A stretch of 34,510 nucleotides of DNA from Desulfomonilaceae bacterium (lineage in GTDB: Bacteria; Desulfobacterota; Desulfomonilia; Desulfomonilales; Desulfomonilaceae). The translations under genes and the position numbers were made by a program. The stretch covers positions 1-34,510 of the forward strand of contig JAVHLK010000051.1 in assembly GCA_031082285.1 (NCBI GenBank), read 5' to 3'. The notes beneath the pieces were generated by a model. It worked only from the letters and a program-made list of their open reading frames with translations, was not told where the DNA came from and made no database searches. Shown one piece after another: positions 8,482 to 17,377 of the stretch. How positions within the stretch are numbered: the stretch's first letter is position 1; the number at the start of each line of letters is the position of its first letter.

Positions 8482-9129
8482 ATGAGTACCGCTATCGCGA
8501 CAAATCGGATGTTGACCGAAGCAATGAAACCCTCAACGGAGGTGTGCCTGACTTGGGCGGCCGACAAGCCGTCAGGCTTTCAATTGCTGCTGCAACAAGG
8601 TTTTGTCGTTCCCGTCACCGTCGGCAGCAACATCAGAGCCGTCTTGTGCGATCAACTGGGTGTGTCCCACGATTACCTGGACAATCGCATAAACACCATC
8701 TTTCTGGACGGCAAACCCGTTGATGACGTGGACAAGGCAACGGTAGCCGACGGATCGACACTCGCGCTCTCCGCTTCCATGCCGGGCCTTGTGGGAGCTG
8801 CAATGCGCAAGGGAGGCTTGATCGCACGCTTCAGGGGCGCCATTACTCACACGGATCAGGATTCCCCGGCCCAGGGCGGGCAGGGAACGATCACAGTGAA
8901 GCTGTACAACCTGGTTGTGGACGAACTGGGTCCGACGTTCCTCAAATCCGGCATCAGTCTCAGAGACGAGGACATGCAAGTTTTCCTCGAGAACCGGTCC
9001 GCGCTGTTCTGGACGGACTGTAAGAAAGCGGAACTCAACGGCCGGGAAGTAGACCCGGGCCGGCTCCTGGATGAGAAGCCGCCGGTGCCCGGCGGATTGG
9101 TGATGCTGAAGGTGGTCACCGCCGCATGA
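8482..9129 (+). CDS. Unknown protein with beta-grasp-like halves
   Basis: A 215-residue soluble protein. I do not know its function. Residues about 35-95 read like a ThiS/MoaD-type ubiquitin fold (VPVTVGSNIRAVL, then IFLDGKPVDD, then VADGSTLALSASMPG). The second half, with ITVKLYN, FLENRSALFW and ELNGREVD before GLVMLKVV, may be a second such domain. There is no C-terminal Gly-Gly, so it cannot be a normal sulfur carrier. Between the halves is GLVGAAMRKGGLIARFRG, rich in Gly and Arg. ATG 8482 is well supported by GGAGG 8 bases upstream. It precedes the serine-palmitoyltransferase-like gene by 265 bases on the same strand. Confidence 0.75.
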   Translation: MSTAIATNRMLTEAMKPSTEVCLTWAADKPSGFQLLLQQGFVVPVTVGSNIRAVLCDQLGVSHDYLDNRINTIFLDGKPVDDVDKATVADGSTLALSASMPGLVGAAMRKGGLIARFRGAITHTDQDSPAQGGQGTITVKLYNLVVDELGPTFLKSGISLRDEDMQVFLENRSALFWTDCKKAELNGREVDPGRLLDEKPPVPGGLVMLKVVTAA

Positions 9130-9394
9130 CCGCTACGGGGTTCATGAAAGATTCGGCTCTCCCGCGGAGAATAGCCGGGAAGAGTGATCCTGCAAGGCCG
9201 GAATACCCTTCGACATCACTCCAGATGCATGAGGGCGGTTTTGTGTCAGACGCGCACCCCCGACCTGCGTACTTGACGAGAGCCCGCTTGGGAGTGTAAG
9301 ATCGTCCGATTAATTCGGTGGCTTCCGCTCGCGACGCAGAAGGCGAGAGAGGTTCCGAGGAGTCACTAATACATTGAACGGGGACTTTTCCCTG

Positions 9395-10582
9395 ATGTCC
9401 GATCTGTTTGACAAGTGTTTTGCCTTCACCCGCGCCGAAGAAGCCAAAGCAATGGGCATGTACCCATTCTTTCAGGCCATCCAGAGATTGGACGGAACCC
9501 ATGTCACGGTCAACGGTCGTGAGATGATCATGGTGGGATCCAACAATTATCTGGGACTGACCACTCACCCCAAAGTGAAGGCCGCGGCCCTCAAGGCGCT
9601 TGAAGAATTCGGCACCAGTTGTTCCGGCTCAAGGTTCCTCAACGGCACCCTTGAATTGCATGAAGAACTGGAAGCCTCCCTGGCCGATTTCATGGGCAAG
9701 GAGGCTGCTCAGGTCTTTTCCACGGGCTTTCAGACCAATCAGGGAGTGATTGCGCCCCTTATCGGCCGAAGCGACACCGTTATCATTGACAGGCTGGTCC
9801 ATGCCAGTATCCTTGAGGGAGTACGGCTTGCGTTCGGTAAGGTAAGAAGATTCAGGCATAACGATGTCGAATCGCTCCGAAAGAACTTGGAGGCCGCGAG
9901 CGACTCCAATGGAATTCTGGTGATTGTCGACGGCGTGTACAGCATGGAGGGCAATCTGGCTGCGCTTCCGGAAATAGTGGCCGCGTCGAAGGAATTCGGG
10001 GCGCGCATCATGGTGGATGACGCGCACGGGATAGGAGTATTGGGCGCCAACGGCCGGGGAACCCTGGAGCATTTCGGCGTCACGGATTCGGTAGACCTGG
10101 TCATGGGGACGTTCAGCAAGTCCCTTGCCTCTCTGGGAGGGTTCATTGCCGGTGACGCCAAAGTGATCTCCTACATCAAGCATCATTCCCGGGCCCTCAT
10201 CTTTTCCGCGGCCATGCCGCCGGCCGCCATAGCTACGGTCCAGGCCGCACTTGAGGTTATCAAGACCGAACCCGAGATACGCGAACATCTGTGGGAGAAT
10301 ACCCGTTTCCTCTTGACCAGCGTGCGGGAACTTGGGTTTGAAACAGGACCCACGGAAACCCCCATCGTTCCGATCATCGTGGGCGACGACTTTCGCGCGG
10401 CCTTCTTGTGGAGAAGACTGTTCGACGAAGGTCTATTCACCAACTGTGTGATTTCTCCGGGTGTCATGCCGGGGCAGCAGCGAATCAGGATGTGCCTCAT
10501 GGCCACCCACCGGCGAGAGGATCTTGAGAAAGTTGTCGAGATCGTCGGCCGTGTCGGTCGAGAAACCGGCTTAATCGAGTAA
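9395..10582 (+). CDS. Alpha-oxoamine synthase, SPT-like
   Basis: A 395-residue PLP enzyme of the alpha-oxoamine synthase family, which condenses an amino acid with an acyl thioester with loss of CO2. Visible marks are GSNNYLGLTTHP (48-59), CSGSRFLNGTLELHEELE, the DDAHGIGVLG loop (Asp209 and His211 contact the cofactor), and TFSKSLASLGG with Lys242 binding PLP. The segment FSKSLASLGGFIAGD, followed by KHHSRALIFSAA, looks more like serine palmitoyltransferase than BioF or Kbl, so a role in sphingoid-base-like lipid synthesis is possible; no biotin or threonine genes are nearby to argue otherwise. ATG 9395 has GGGGA 10 bases upstream; a TTG at 9374 (seven more residues) is an alternative. The next gene starts 12 bases after its stop. 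Confidence 0.88.
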   Translation: MSDLFDKCFAFTRAEEAKAMGMYPFFQAIQRLDGTHVTVNGREMIMVGSNNYLGLTTHPKVKAAALKALEEFGTSCSGSRFLNGTLELHEELEASLADFMGKEAAQVFSTGFQTNQGVIAPLIGRSDTVIIDRLVHASILEGVRLAFGKVRRFRHNDVESLRKNLEAASDSNGILVIVDGVYSMEGNLAALPEIVAASKEFGARIMVDDAHGIGVLGANGRGTLEHFGVTDSVDLVMGTFSKSLASLGGFIAGDAKVISYIKHHSRALIFSAAMPPAAIATVQAALEVIKTEPEIREHLWENTRFLLTSVRELGFETGPTETPIVPIIVGDDFRAAFLWRRLFDEGLFTNCVISPGVMPGQQRIRMCLMATHRREDLEKVVEIVGRVGRETGLIE

Positions 10583-10594
10583 TGGAGCATCAAG

Positions 10595-11290
10595 ATGATT
10601 GATCCAAAGATGGTGCACAAAAGGAGCAGGGGAATCGTGCCGATAGTGGGAGCAATAGTGGTCTGTCTCGCTTTGGCGGCTGCGGTATGCTACGTGGTTT
10701 TGGCACCATTCCCCATTCACATGGCGCATGCCGTGACGGATCGCGTCAATTCCCCGATGGATTCCACCGCCGGCTCCCAGATCGGCCCCGATGCCGGCGG
10801 CACGGAGCAGTCGTCGGCAATGCGTGTCGAACGGTTGGAAGAGGTTCTTGCGTCGATTGAGACGCGGATGCATCTGCTTGAGGAGATCCTTCCGGCAATG
10901 AAGGCTACGGGGAAAATGGCTGAGGTACGTTCCTATGACAATAAGATGATGACGCGGGAACTGCTTCGTTACGTCAGGATCATGGTGATTGTTTTGATCG
11001 CGATTGCCGTCGGGTTCCCATTGATCATATGGCTGCTCAGTCGCAAACGAATTTTGGGTTTGTCGGGCCTCTCCTCGGAAGTTGCCGCGACCGTGCTCCT
11101 GGTGGAAGAACGTCAAGCCAAGCTCGCGAATATCTTGAAAGACATCCAAGGTGAGATAGATTACCTCCATACCATGTCGGTACCGGACCTCAAGGACCTC
11201 ATTCAAAAGGCGGAGAGCTATCTGAAACAGAACGAAAAAGACTTGGAAAAGGCGGGTATCGCCAGGAACAAGACACAGCCGCCCCAATGA
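10595..11290 (+). CDS. Coiled-coil protein with two membrane helices
   Basis: A 231-residue protein of unknown function. One hydrophobic helix lies at about 14-37, then a probably periplasmic region with a short coiled coil (about 76-105), a second helix (about 129-149), and a cytoplasmic tail with a strong heptad pattern (about 165-225: VEERQAKLANILKDIQGEID and on). GGAG sits 7 bases before ATG 10595, and the gene begins only 12 bases after the oxoamine synthase stop, so the two are probably co-transcribed. A structural or lipid-linked membrane role is possible but only by association. Confidence 0.7.
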   Translation: MIDPKMVHKRSRGIVPIVGAIVVCLALAAAVCYVVLAPFPIHMAHAVTDRVNSPMDSTAGSQIGPDAGGTEQSSAMRVERLEEVLASIETRMHLLEEILPAMKATGKMAEVRSYDNKMMTRELLRYVRIMVIVLIAIAVGFPLIIWLLSRKRILGLSGLSSEVAATVLLVEERQAKLANILKDIQGEIDYLHTMSVPDLKDLIQKAESYLKQNEKDLEKAGIARNKTQPPQ

Positions 11291-11318
11291 ACCGGTGACG
11301 TGAAAGGTGTAGTCTTCT

Positions 11319-11346
11319 CTCGTTCCCAGGCTCCTGCCCGGGAACG
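11319..11346 (+). repeat. REP-like hairpin, second copy
   Basis: CGTTCCCAGG (11321-11330) pairs with CCCGGGAACG (11337-11346) with one mismatch, around a 6-base loop. The block matches, inverted, the repeat near positions 74-92. It sits between the convergent ends of the coiled-coil protein and the L,D-transpeptidase and may act on RNA stability or termination. Confidence 0.5.
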
Positions 11347-11418
11347 CCCATCCCTCGGGCTCTGCCCGGTCTTGATCGTTGATTCTCCTTTCTTATCAAC
11401 TACTTGAGTTTGGCGCTC

Positions 11419-12015
11419 CTACGGCATGATGACGACCGGAGTTCCCACCGGTACCAGCGAGAACAGTTCCTCTATTTCAAAGTTCCACATTGCGACACAG
11501 CCGTCCGTCCAGTTATGGGGCTTGGGATACAGAAGCGCCACCCACCTTCTCGCGTTCTCATCAGTGGGGTAGCCGTGAATCCCTACCCAGCCTCCGAGCT
11601 TTGTGTTCCAGGGAGGCTTCTTGCCTTCTCGCAGGGTGCTCACAATGCTGTCGCGTTTGTCCAGCGATATGAGGCCGGTCTCAAATGCGGTGTGCGCATC
11701 CTCCTCTCCCGGATAGCTCAAACCCAAAAAGCGATGGAATTGGCTGTTGGCGCTCTTGTAACAGATGTAGTACGTGCCCTCGGGAGTCCTCTTGTCGCCC
11801 GTCACTCGCTTCGGGCCGTCAGGGTTCAACCCCAGGCAAATCCTGTACGATCGGATTCGTTCTCCGTTCCGGTACAGATCCAGAATCTGGCTGCTCTTGC
11901 GGATGAGGATATTGATACCGTTATGCGTCGGCTTCTCCGCACCCCATGAGACATCCTTTGAGAACAGAAGCAGCAAGAGAATAATGCCGACTCCGGACAG
12001 TCTACGAAGATTCAT
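11419..12015 (-). CDS. L,D-transpeptidase (YkuD domain), exported
   Basis: A 198-residue exported protein with an N-terminal signal segment (about 4-25, hydrophobic core IILLLLLF). The YkuD domain shows the His147 motif (IHGYP) and the catalytic Cys173 in WTDGCVAM, matching the H...[S/T]xGC pattern of L,D-transpeptidases, which cross-link peptidoglycan stems or anchor proteins to them in the periplasm. The Thr-Asp-Gly-Cys form replaces the commoner Ser-His/Arg-Gly-Cys. ATG 12015 is chosen because the signal peptide starts here; an upstream in-frame start adds an uncharacteristic leader. The Shine-Dalgarno site is weak. Confidence 0.88.
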   Translation of the reverse strand: MNLRRLSGVGIILLLLLFSKDVSWGAEKPTHNGINILIRKSSQILDLYRNGERIRSYRICLGLNPDGPKRVTGDKRTPEGTYYICYKSANSQFHRFLGLSYPGEEDAHTAFETGLISLDKRDSIVSTLREGKKPPWNTKLGGWVGIHGYPTDENARRWVALLYPKPHNWTDGCVAMWNFEIEELFSLVPVGTPVVIMP

Positions 12016-12146
12016 ATGAGAAGTCTCGAGTATTCGTCTTTGACTCGCCTCTCGCGAGTGAGATGAGCATTTCATACGTGTCCCTAATGCAGCGTTTCAG
12101 AAATACGGTGATTTACGTGGTTTCGTCTTCCCGGCGGAGCCCGGGA

Positions 12147-12836
12147 CTATGGCGTCGCCTCGTTCAGCGTCTCTATGAGAATGCGGCCGTTGTCCGACAA
12201 CGAACCCATGTCTTCGTAGAACACATCCTGCACGGTTATTCCTTTTCCATGATAGACGTCATTGGCCGGAGTGTCGGGCTGCAAGGAGGCTCCGGTAACG
12301 GCTATGCCTGCGAAAAGGCCCCTTGACCGGGAATAAGAAAGGATTCCCGCTTGAAACCTCAAGTTGGTTTCCGCAGACGCATCTCTCCCCACCGGCCCCG
12401 CGGCCACGGCAATGTCCGCTCCAAGAGTGAAACGATCTTCCAATAGCCCCTGGACGCCTTCCTCGCTCATCATCAGGAGAATGAGGTCAACGGACTGGGC
12501 TCCCACCTGAGCTCCCAGGCTGCCGCCCCGGATTCTGAAAAACGCCGGCTTAGACCATGTCCCCGTGTTCTCGTCCCTGCGGACAACCACTCCATTGCCA
12601 TAGCTCATTCCCAACACGACACTCACTTCAATGACTCCGGGAAAAACAGCCAGGCCACGACATCTCCGAAGGAGATCCCTCGGAATCCCCCGATCCGGCA
12701 TCGTGAGGACATTCTGCAACACCACCTTGCACTTGAGAATCCTTTGATCGAGATCTTCAAACGTATCGGCACAATACGCGTGCGGACAAAACAACACCGC
12801 GGACAGAATCGCCAAGGTCGCTACCGCTTTTGTCAT
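12147..12836 (-). CDS. Exported SYLF-domain lipid-binding protein
   Basis: A 229-residue protein with a signal peptide (1-22, ending HAYCA) followed by a SYLF (Ysc84) domain: AVFPGVIEVSVVLGMSYGNG, then GGSLGAQVGAQSVDLILLMM, then the FTLGADIAVAAGPVGRDA block and a C-terminal SRSRGLFAGIAVTGASLQPD motif. This domain binds phosphoinositides in eukaryotes; bacterial members are exported and their role is unclear. AGGA lies about 5 bases before the ATG. It follows the AICAR transformylase on the same strand by 63 bases and may share its transcript. Confidence 0.87.
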   Translation of the reverse strand: MTKAVATLAILSAVLFCPHAYCADTFEDLDQRILKCKVVLQNVLTMPDRGIPRDLLRRCRGLAVFPGVIEVSVVLGMSYGNGVVVRRDENTGTWSKPAFFRIRGGSLGAQVGAQSVDLILLMMSEEGVQGLLEDRFTLGADIAVAAGPVGRDASAETNLRFQAGILSYSRSRGLFAGIAVTGASLQPDTPANDVYHGKGITVQDVFYEDMGSLSDNGRILIETLNEATP

Positions 12837-12899
12837 CGTTCCTACATCGTCCCTTTCCCTAAAGCCCGTCTGTTCACTGTCCCGTGTGACGCGGCCCTC

Positions 12900-14165
12900 T
12901 TAATGTTTGAAGGCACGCTGATTGGTGAACATCATGGCCACCTTGGGATCCGCCTCGTTGCACGCCCGGATTGATTCAAAATCTCGCTCCGATCCTCCCG
13001 GATGCACGATCGCGGAAACACCCTCCCGGATCCCCACATCGACTCCGTCGCGGAACGGAAAGAACGCATCCGACACCATAACGGACCCGATGAGGCCGGC
13101 CTTGGTTCTCCGGACTTCGCTCTCGATTTCCTCCAGCACTTCCCTGTCGCGCACCTCATCCCACGACTTCCCGGTACGGTCGAAACAGAGTAAGTCACGT
13201 CGCTTTTCATACGCCTTCATGACGGCAATCTTGGCCACGCCGACGCGATCCTGCTCCCCCGTACCGATGCCCACCGTACATCCATCCTTCACATAGAGAA
13301 CCGAATTGGACGTCACGCCTTGCTCGACCGCCCAGCCGAATACCATATCCCCAAGTTCGCGTTCGGACGGTTGTCGTTCGATCACGTACTCCTTGCCGTT
13401 GCGCGTCGACCGCGCCGGTATAAGGTCCTCGGCGGATCGTATGGCGTTGATGGGCGACTGTTGGACGATTATGCCTCCGTCCATGAGTGACTTGAAATCC
13501 ACGAATCGCCATGTGAGATAGTCTTTCAGCCGGGCAATCCGTGGAATGGCCAAGATGCGGAGATTTTTCCGTCGGCGTAGTATGTCCACCGCGCCTTCTT
13601 CGTATTCAGGCGCGGCCACGACCTCAAGGTAGTTTTCTGAAATCATTGCCGCAGTCGTCTTGTCAAGGGATCGGTTGAAAACCGCAGCACCGCCGAATGC
13701 GGCTATCCGATCGGCATTGTCGGCTCTTCGGTACGCTTCGGACAAACTCTCGTCAATGGCCGCGCCGCTCGGATTGTTGTGCTTCATAATCGCGCACGCC
13801 GGGCTCTTCATGAGGTACTTCAATATATTGAGAGCATTGTCCACATCCGTGAGATTGGTCTTTCCCGGATGCTTTCCCGCTTGGATCATTTGGTCTTCCG
13901 TCAACGCACTGACCAGGCCGTTCCCCGGAGATATGAAGGAACACTCGGCAAGTCTTAAATTGCCCGACGTCAATTCGTAAAGTGCGGCCTCTTGTCCCGG
14001 GTTCTCTCCGTAACGAAGGCCCTTCTCAATCAGGTTTCCCGACGCGTCGGGTATCTTCCAGGATCGCTTCCGATATTCGAGCGTCTGATCCCCGAAGCTG
14101 ACGTTCATGACCTCGGGGAAATGATCGTCCATCACCGTCCGGTACTTCTGCTTTATGTCCTCCAT
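12900..14165 (-). CDS. purH: AICAR transformylase (PurH C-terminal domain only)
   Basis: A 421-residue protein matching only the AICAR formyltransferase half of PurH, the enzyme that formylates AICAR with 10-formyl-THF in purine synthesis. It shows RYGENPGQ (51-58), KTNLTDVDNALN, the catalytic pair Lys128-His129 in KHNNPSGAA, and a C-terminal DGVDVGIREGVSAIVHPGGS block. The N-terminal IMP cyclohydrolase (MGS-like) domain of the usual 510-530-residue PurH is absent, and upstream sequence does not encode it, so the cyclohydrolase step must be done elsewhere. ATG 14165 has GGAGG 7 bases upstream and is preferred to the ATG 18 bases earlier, which falls inside that site. Confidence 0.9.
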   Translation of the reverse strand: MEDIKQKYRTVMDDHFPEVMNVSFGDQTLEYRKRSWKIPDASGNLIEKGLRYGENPGQEAALYELTSGNLRLAECSFISPGNGLVSALTEDQMIQAGKHPGKTNLTDVDNALNILKYLMKSPACAIMKHNNPSGAAIDESLSEAYRRADNADRIAAFGGAAVFNRSLDKTTAAMISENYLEVVAAPEYEEGAVDILRRRKNLRILAIPRIARLKDYLTWRFVDFKSLMDGGIIVQQSPINAIRSAEDLIPARSTRNGKEYVIERQPSERELGDMVFGWAVEQGVTSNSVLYVKDGCTVGIGTGEQDRVGVAKIAVMKAYEKRRDLLCFDRTGKSWDEVRDREVLEEIESEVRRTKAGLIGSVMVSDAFFPFRDGVDVGIREGVSAIVHPGGSERDFESIRACNEADPKVAMMFTNQRAFKH

Positions 14166-14543
14166 CTCGGAGCCTCCTTCCAAAATCCGGGCATCCGCAC
14201 CCTAACCTATGAGATTAGCATGGATCCCGCCCCGCTGAGAAACGTTTCTTGGGGCAATGGGAGAGTTTTCCCTCCCATTCCGACGGTCGAACCTGGGAGC
14301 GCCGTTGGAAGAGTGACCTTCCACGGAAAGGTCCTCCGCCGGTTCGGGGATCACGGATATGGACGCCCTGCATAAGGTCCGGTCAACAGGTACGAGAGGC
14401 CGATGGCGGTGCCGCTCGGTCCCGGGCCTTTCTCTCTTCTTCACGATGCAAAGCGAATGTGAACGTCGTCCACCGCATCTATCTTCAATGAATGGATATA
14501 CTGTGCTACTCTGACGGCAAACTACCCGAATGGAGTCCGGTCA
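14166..14543. other. Divergent intergenic region, purH-like / TPR gene
   Basis: This 378-base region must hold promoters for both flanking genes. A TATACT hexamer at 14495-14500 could be the -10 of the TPR gene, but no good -35 box is present. The ribosome site for the TPR gene is GGAG at 14532-14535. I see no gene or strong RNA structure here. Confidence 0.4.
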
Positions 14544-15149
14544 TTGAAGAACTCTCGGTCCTTGATTTCGTTGACTGCATTGTTTGTTGCCGGTTTTCTC
14601 GCTGGAGTCGTCTTTTCCGCGTGGAAACTGGACTCCGTCGTTCCACAAACTCCCGACAAGAAGCCGCCTCCAAAGCAAACGAGCAAACGCGCCGAGATCG
14701 AGAAGAGAATCGCCGGCGTCAAGAAGATGCTCGCCGACGATCCCGGCAACCTCACCGCACTCGTGCAGTTGGGAAATGACTACTTCGACATAGGCAATTT
14801 TGAGGATGCGATTACGGCATACTCAGATGCCCTCAAGATCGATCCGAAGAATGCCGACGTCATAACCGACATGGGTATCGCGTACCGCAGGTTGCGGAAA
14901 CCTCAGGAGGCGGTCGACAGTTTCCGCAGAGCACTGGAAGCGAATCCCAACCATACCACCGCGCTGTTCAACCTGGGAATTGTCCTCAGGGACGATATCA
15001 AGGATTACGACGGCGCACTCAAGGCGTGGGAAACCTTCATGGAAAAGGCCAAGGACTCTCCGTTTTCCGTCATGGTCCGCCCATGGGTGCAGCAGCTTCG
15101 CGAGAAGGTAAAAACCGAACCCACCGCCGACGGCACAAAGAAAGAGTAG
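14544..15149 (+). CDS. Membrane-anchored TPR protein
   Basis: A 201-residue protein with an N-terminal membrane anchor (about 8-28, LTALFVAGFLAGVVFSAW), a Pro/Lys-rich linker, and three tetratricopeptide repeats from about residue 66 (GNLTALVQLGNDYFDIGNFE, then NADVITDMGIAYRRLRKPQE, then HTTALFNLGIVLRDDIKDYD). TPR repeats bind proteins; the partner is not evident. Translation starts at TTG 14544, supported by GGAG 8 bases upstream, and no ATG is available before the anchor. Confidence 0.85.
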   Translation: MKNSRSLISLTALFVAGFLAGVVFSAWKLDSVVPQTPDKKPPPKQTSKRAEIEKRIAGVKKMLADDPGNLTALVQLGNDYFDIGNFEDAITAYSDALKIDPKNADVITDMGIAYRRLRKPQEAVDSFRRALEANPNHTTALFNLGIVLRDDIKDYDGALKAWETFMEKAKDSPFSVMVRPWVQQLREKVKTEPTADGTKKE

Positions 15150-15263
15150 TCGTGATCGTAATCCGGTAAAGGGTCGATGGACGGCGACAATCCCGTAGGA
15201 CCCCGCGGAACGCGGCATGCTCGCCCTACCCTGGTACTGGTCCACTGCGGCACACGGTACCGC

Positions 15264-15941
15264 TCAAGGTGCATCCACCAACCTGTGTACGAGGAATTCA
15301 GTCAGCGCGGTCAATCCGTGGGTGGGCATGTAATTGCTCGCGGACACGTCGTACAGTATCTTGCCGGACGAGGGGAATTCATCGTCCCCGCGCCAGTGGA
15401 TGAGTGCAACGGGCAACCTGGGAAAGAACTTGAACAGAAAACCGTCGTCACCGATTCCCTCCAGCGGTTTTCCCCCCCATTTCATGGCTGAAGCAACCTG
15501 CCGTTCACGGGTCAGCGTGAAAAACCGTGCAAGCGCGTCGGTAGTCGACCGGGCGAAATGTGCGCCGAGCACCGCGCCGTGCTGAAGCGACCTGGAGTCG
15601 ATCCATTGTCCCATGACCCTGACCGCGGTCCCCTGGTTATCGGCCGCGGCCAGCATGTGATGCAGCACAAGGACTTTTAACGGCAGGGTGTCCAGGCCGG
15701 CGTGTTCCGCTCGCACTCGGTACGGAAGCAAATCCAGGACAAACCAGCTGTGCAGAAACTGAATCACCACTCGGGGCACGCCTTCTCCCTGGTAGGCTGC
15801 ATCAGCCGTCTCCACGATGGTCAAAGGATCTACTCGCTTGATCTTGCGAATGAGAGAATCATAGGACTTTTCCAGCTCTTCCACGTTCTTTCCGGTTCTC
15901 TCTCGCTCGCGCCACATGGCGTACTCATCGGGACGCATCAT
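15264..15941 (-). CDS. DUF3786 family protein
   Basis: A 225-residue soluble protein resembling the DUF3786 family common in anaerobic Desulfobacterota and methanogens; members are often encoded near corrinoid or Fe-S enzymes, but no activity is established. The typical C-terminal pattern is visible: FFPRLPVALIHWRGDDEFP, then KILYDVSASNYMPTHGL and a final LVHRLV. It has no Cys cluster, unlike members fused to an Fe-S domain. Two adjacent ATG codons follow GGAG by 5 and 8 bases; either could start. Confidence 0.75.
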   Translation of the reverse strand: MMRPDEYAMWRERERTGKNVEELEKSYDSLIRKIKRVDPLTIVETADAAYQGEGVPRVVIQFLHSWFVLDLLPYRVRAEHAGLDTLPLKVLVLHHMLAAADNQGTAVRVMGQWIDSRSLQHGAVLGAHFARSTTDALARFFTLTRERQVASAMKWGGKPLEGIGDDGFLFKFFPRLPVALIHWRGDDEFPSSGKILYDVSASNYMPTHGLTALTEFLVHRLVDAP

Positions 15942-16190
15942 TTGAGCTCCACACGTTCCAACTCATCGGCCATTGAAGGCTTTTCCCCTCCCGGGTCGAG
16001 ATTCCCGCCTGCTTGGCCGAGAGGAACCCGGGATCCGATTCCCAGGATATCATGAATCGACCCAACACGCGAGGGTGGGATAGGGTCACGAGGGAAAGGT
16101 TCTTGCCGCATCGGCGTTTGGATTCCTCACTGTAGCGCGTCCATCGTAGCATCCCGTAACAGATTCGTCAGACGGAGTGTACGTAAAAAA
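15942..16190. other. Intergenic stretch before DUF3786 gene
   Basis: Together with the terminator at 16191-16218 this makes a 306-base gap between two minus-strand genes. It must carry the promoter of the DUF3786 gene, but I find no good -35/-10 pair. A 75-residue frame (15925-16152, minus) overlaps the DUF3786 start, has no ribosome site and is probably not a gene. Confidence 0.35.
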
Positions 16191-16218
16191 ACGGGGAAGC
16201 ACCGTGGTGCATCCCCGT
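16191..16218 (-). terminator. Rho-independent terminator of first OMP gene
   Basis: On the minus strand a GC-rich stem (ACGGGG...CCCCGT around GGTGC/GCACC, one mismatch) is followed by seven T residues (16185-16191 on the plus strand are A). It lies 29 bases after the stop codon of the first outer-membrane-type gene. A nearly identical copy with a perfect stem follows the paralogous gene. Confidence 0.88.
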
Positions 16219-16247
16219 TCCATTTTCGATTCGTCTTGAAGAGGAGT

Positions 16248-17282
16248 CTAGAAACTAAAGGGCACGGGCAGTGCCAACGGAATATCCAGCTTGACGCCGG
16301 CAACCCAGGAATTCCTGTGCATGCTGATGCCCCAGTCGTCGCCGCCCAAATTGCCAAAGCCAACGGCATCCCAATCAAGGTTGAAATTCCCTTTAATGTG
16401 GTACTGGGTCCATTTGCCGAATACGCTCAGCGCAGCACCCATGTACGCCTTCTCTCTCAGGCCGTACTCTCCGAAGATCTCCCAGAAATACCCCTCACTG
16501 ACCTCGGCGGTCAGTCCGCCGATGCGTGCCGCGGCAGGCAGTGCGCCGCCGACGGTCTGCTCGTATTTTACGGAACCGTACAACTGAGGCCATCCGATCA
16601 TTCCGATCCTCAAGACCTTTGACGGGCCTCCCTGGTCCACCATCACGCCCACATACGGCTGATAGATGTTCGAGACCAAGACCGCCTCGTCTCCCGGAAG
16701 ACCTGCGACCCCTATCACGCCGCTGGGGTTGTTGAAGGTCGTTTCCAGATGGTTCCATCGGAAGCCGCCCACGAGCGCCGCGGTGCTGTACACATTGTAA
16801 AAGCCCATTCCGTCGAAGCAATAGGTGTCGTTCTTTGTGTTCCAATGCCTACTGCCCGCAAAGAAGATGGGGCCCTGCATTGCTTCATTGTAGTTTTCAG
16901 TGTCCTTGGAGCTGCCGGTGATCAGGATGTCGAAGGTGACTATGGCACCAAACCCCGTCCTTGACACGGCTTGCGCACCCAACCCCAGTTGCACTCCGTT
17001 GAAGCGGTACGTGTGCTTCATGGCCCCCAGATCAAAAATGCCGCCGCCACGCGTCCCGAGATCCAGATCAATGGTCTGGTAGTTCCAAGCCACGGTTCCA
17101 AAAAGGTTGAACGGACCGGGACAGGGGTCATCGCAGGGACCGCCGCCGCCGAAGAAGCCGCCGAAAGAAGGCATGCTCGGCATCGTGGGAAAGCCCCCTC
17201 CGAGGACTCCCTGGGCCGGGGCTACGGCCGGTGAAAAGGCAAGAACGAAAATGCTCACTAAGACGATAACGCCGTGTTTCAT
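16248..17282 (-). CDS. Outer-membrane beta-barrel-like protein, paralog 1
   Basis: A 344-residue exported protein with a signal peptide (1-24, cleavage near APA-QG), a Gly/Pro/Phe-rich linker (FGGFFGGGGPCDDPCPGPF), then alternating amphipathic strands rich in Tyr, Trp and Gly, ending in a terminal Phe (PLALPVPFSF) as beta-barrel proteins do. Function is unknown. It is about the same length as, and strongly similar to, the next gene upstream. ATG 17282 is chosen because GGAGG is 8 bases upstream; an ATG six bases earlier is too close to it. Promoter (17378-17406) and terminator (16191-16218) make it a single-gene unit. Two Cys in the linker could form a disulfide. Confidence 0.8.
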   Translation of the reverse strand: MKHGVIVLVSIFVLAFSPAVAPAQGVLGGGFPTMPSMPSFGGFFGGGGPCDDPCPGPFNLFGTVAWNYQTIDLDLGTRGGGIFDLGAMKHTYRFNGVQLGLGAQAVSRTGFGAIVTFDILITGSSKDTENYNEAMQGPIFFAGSRHWNTKNDTYCFDGMGFYNVYSTAALVGGFRWNHLETTFNNPSGVIGVAGLPGDEAVLVSNIYQPYVGVMVDQGGPSKVLRIGMIGWPQLYGSVKYEQTVGGALPAAARIGGLTAEVSEGYFWEIFGEYGLREKAYMGAALSVFGKWTQYHIKGNFNLDWDAVGFGNLGGDDWGISMHRNSWVAGVKLDIPLALPVPFSF

Positions 17283-17377
17283 TGCCATACCCTCCCTAAA
17301 TTACAGGAAAACCCTCCGCCTCGAAGGGCGAGGGGCAAGAAATCATCGCACCGTGAAAGCACTACCGGAATAGTAAA

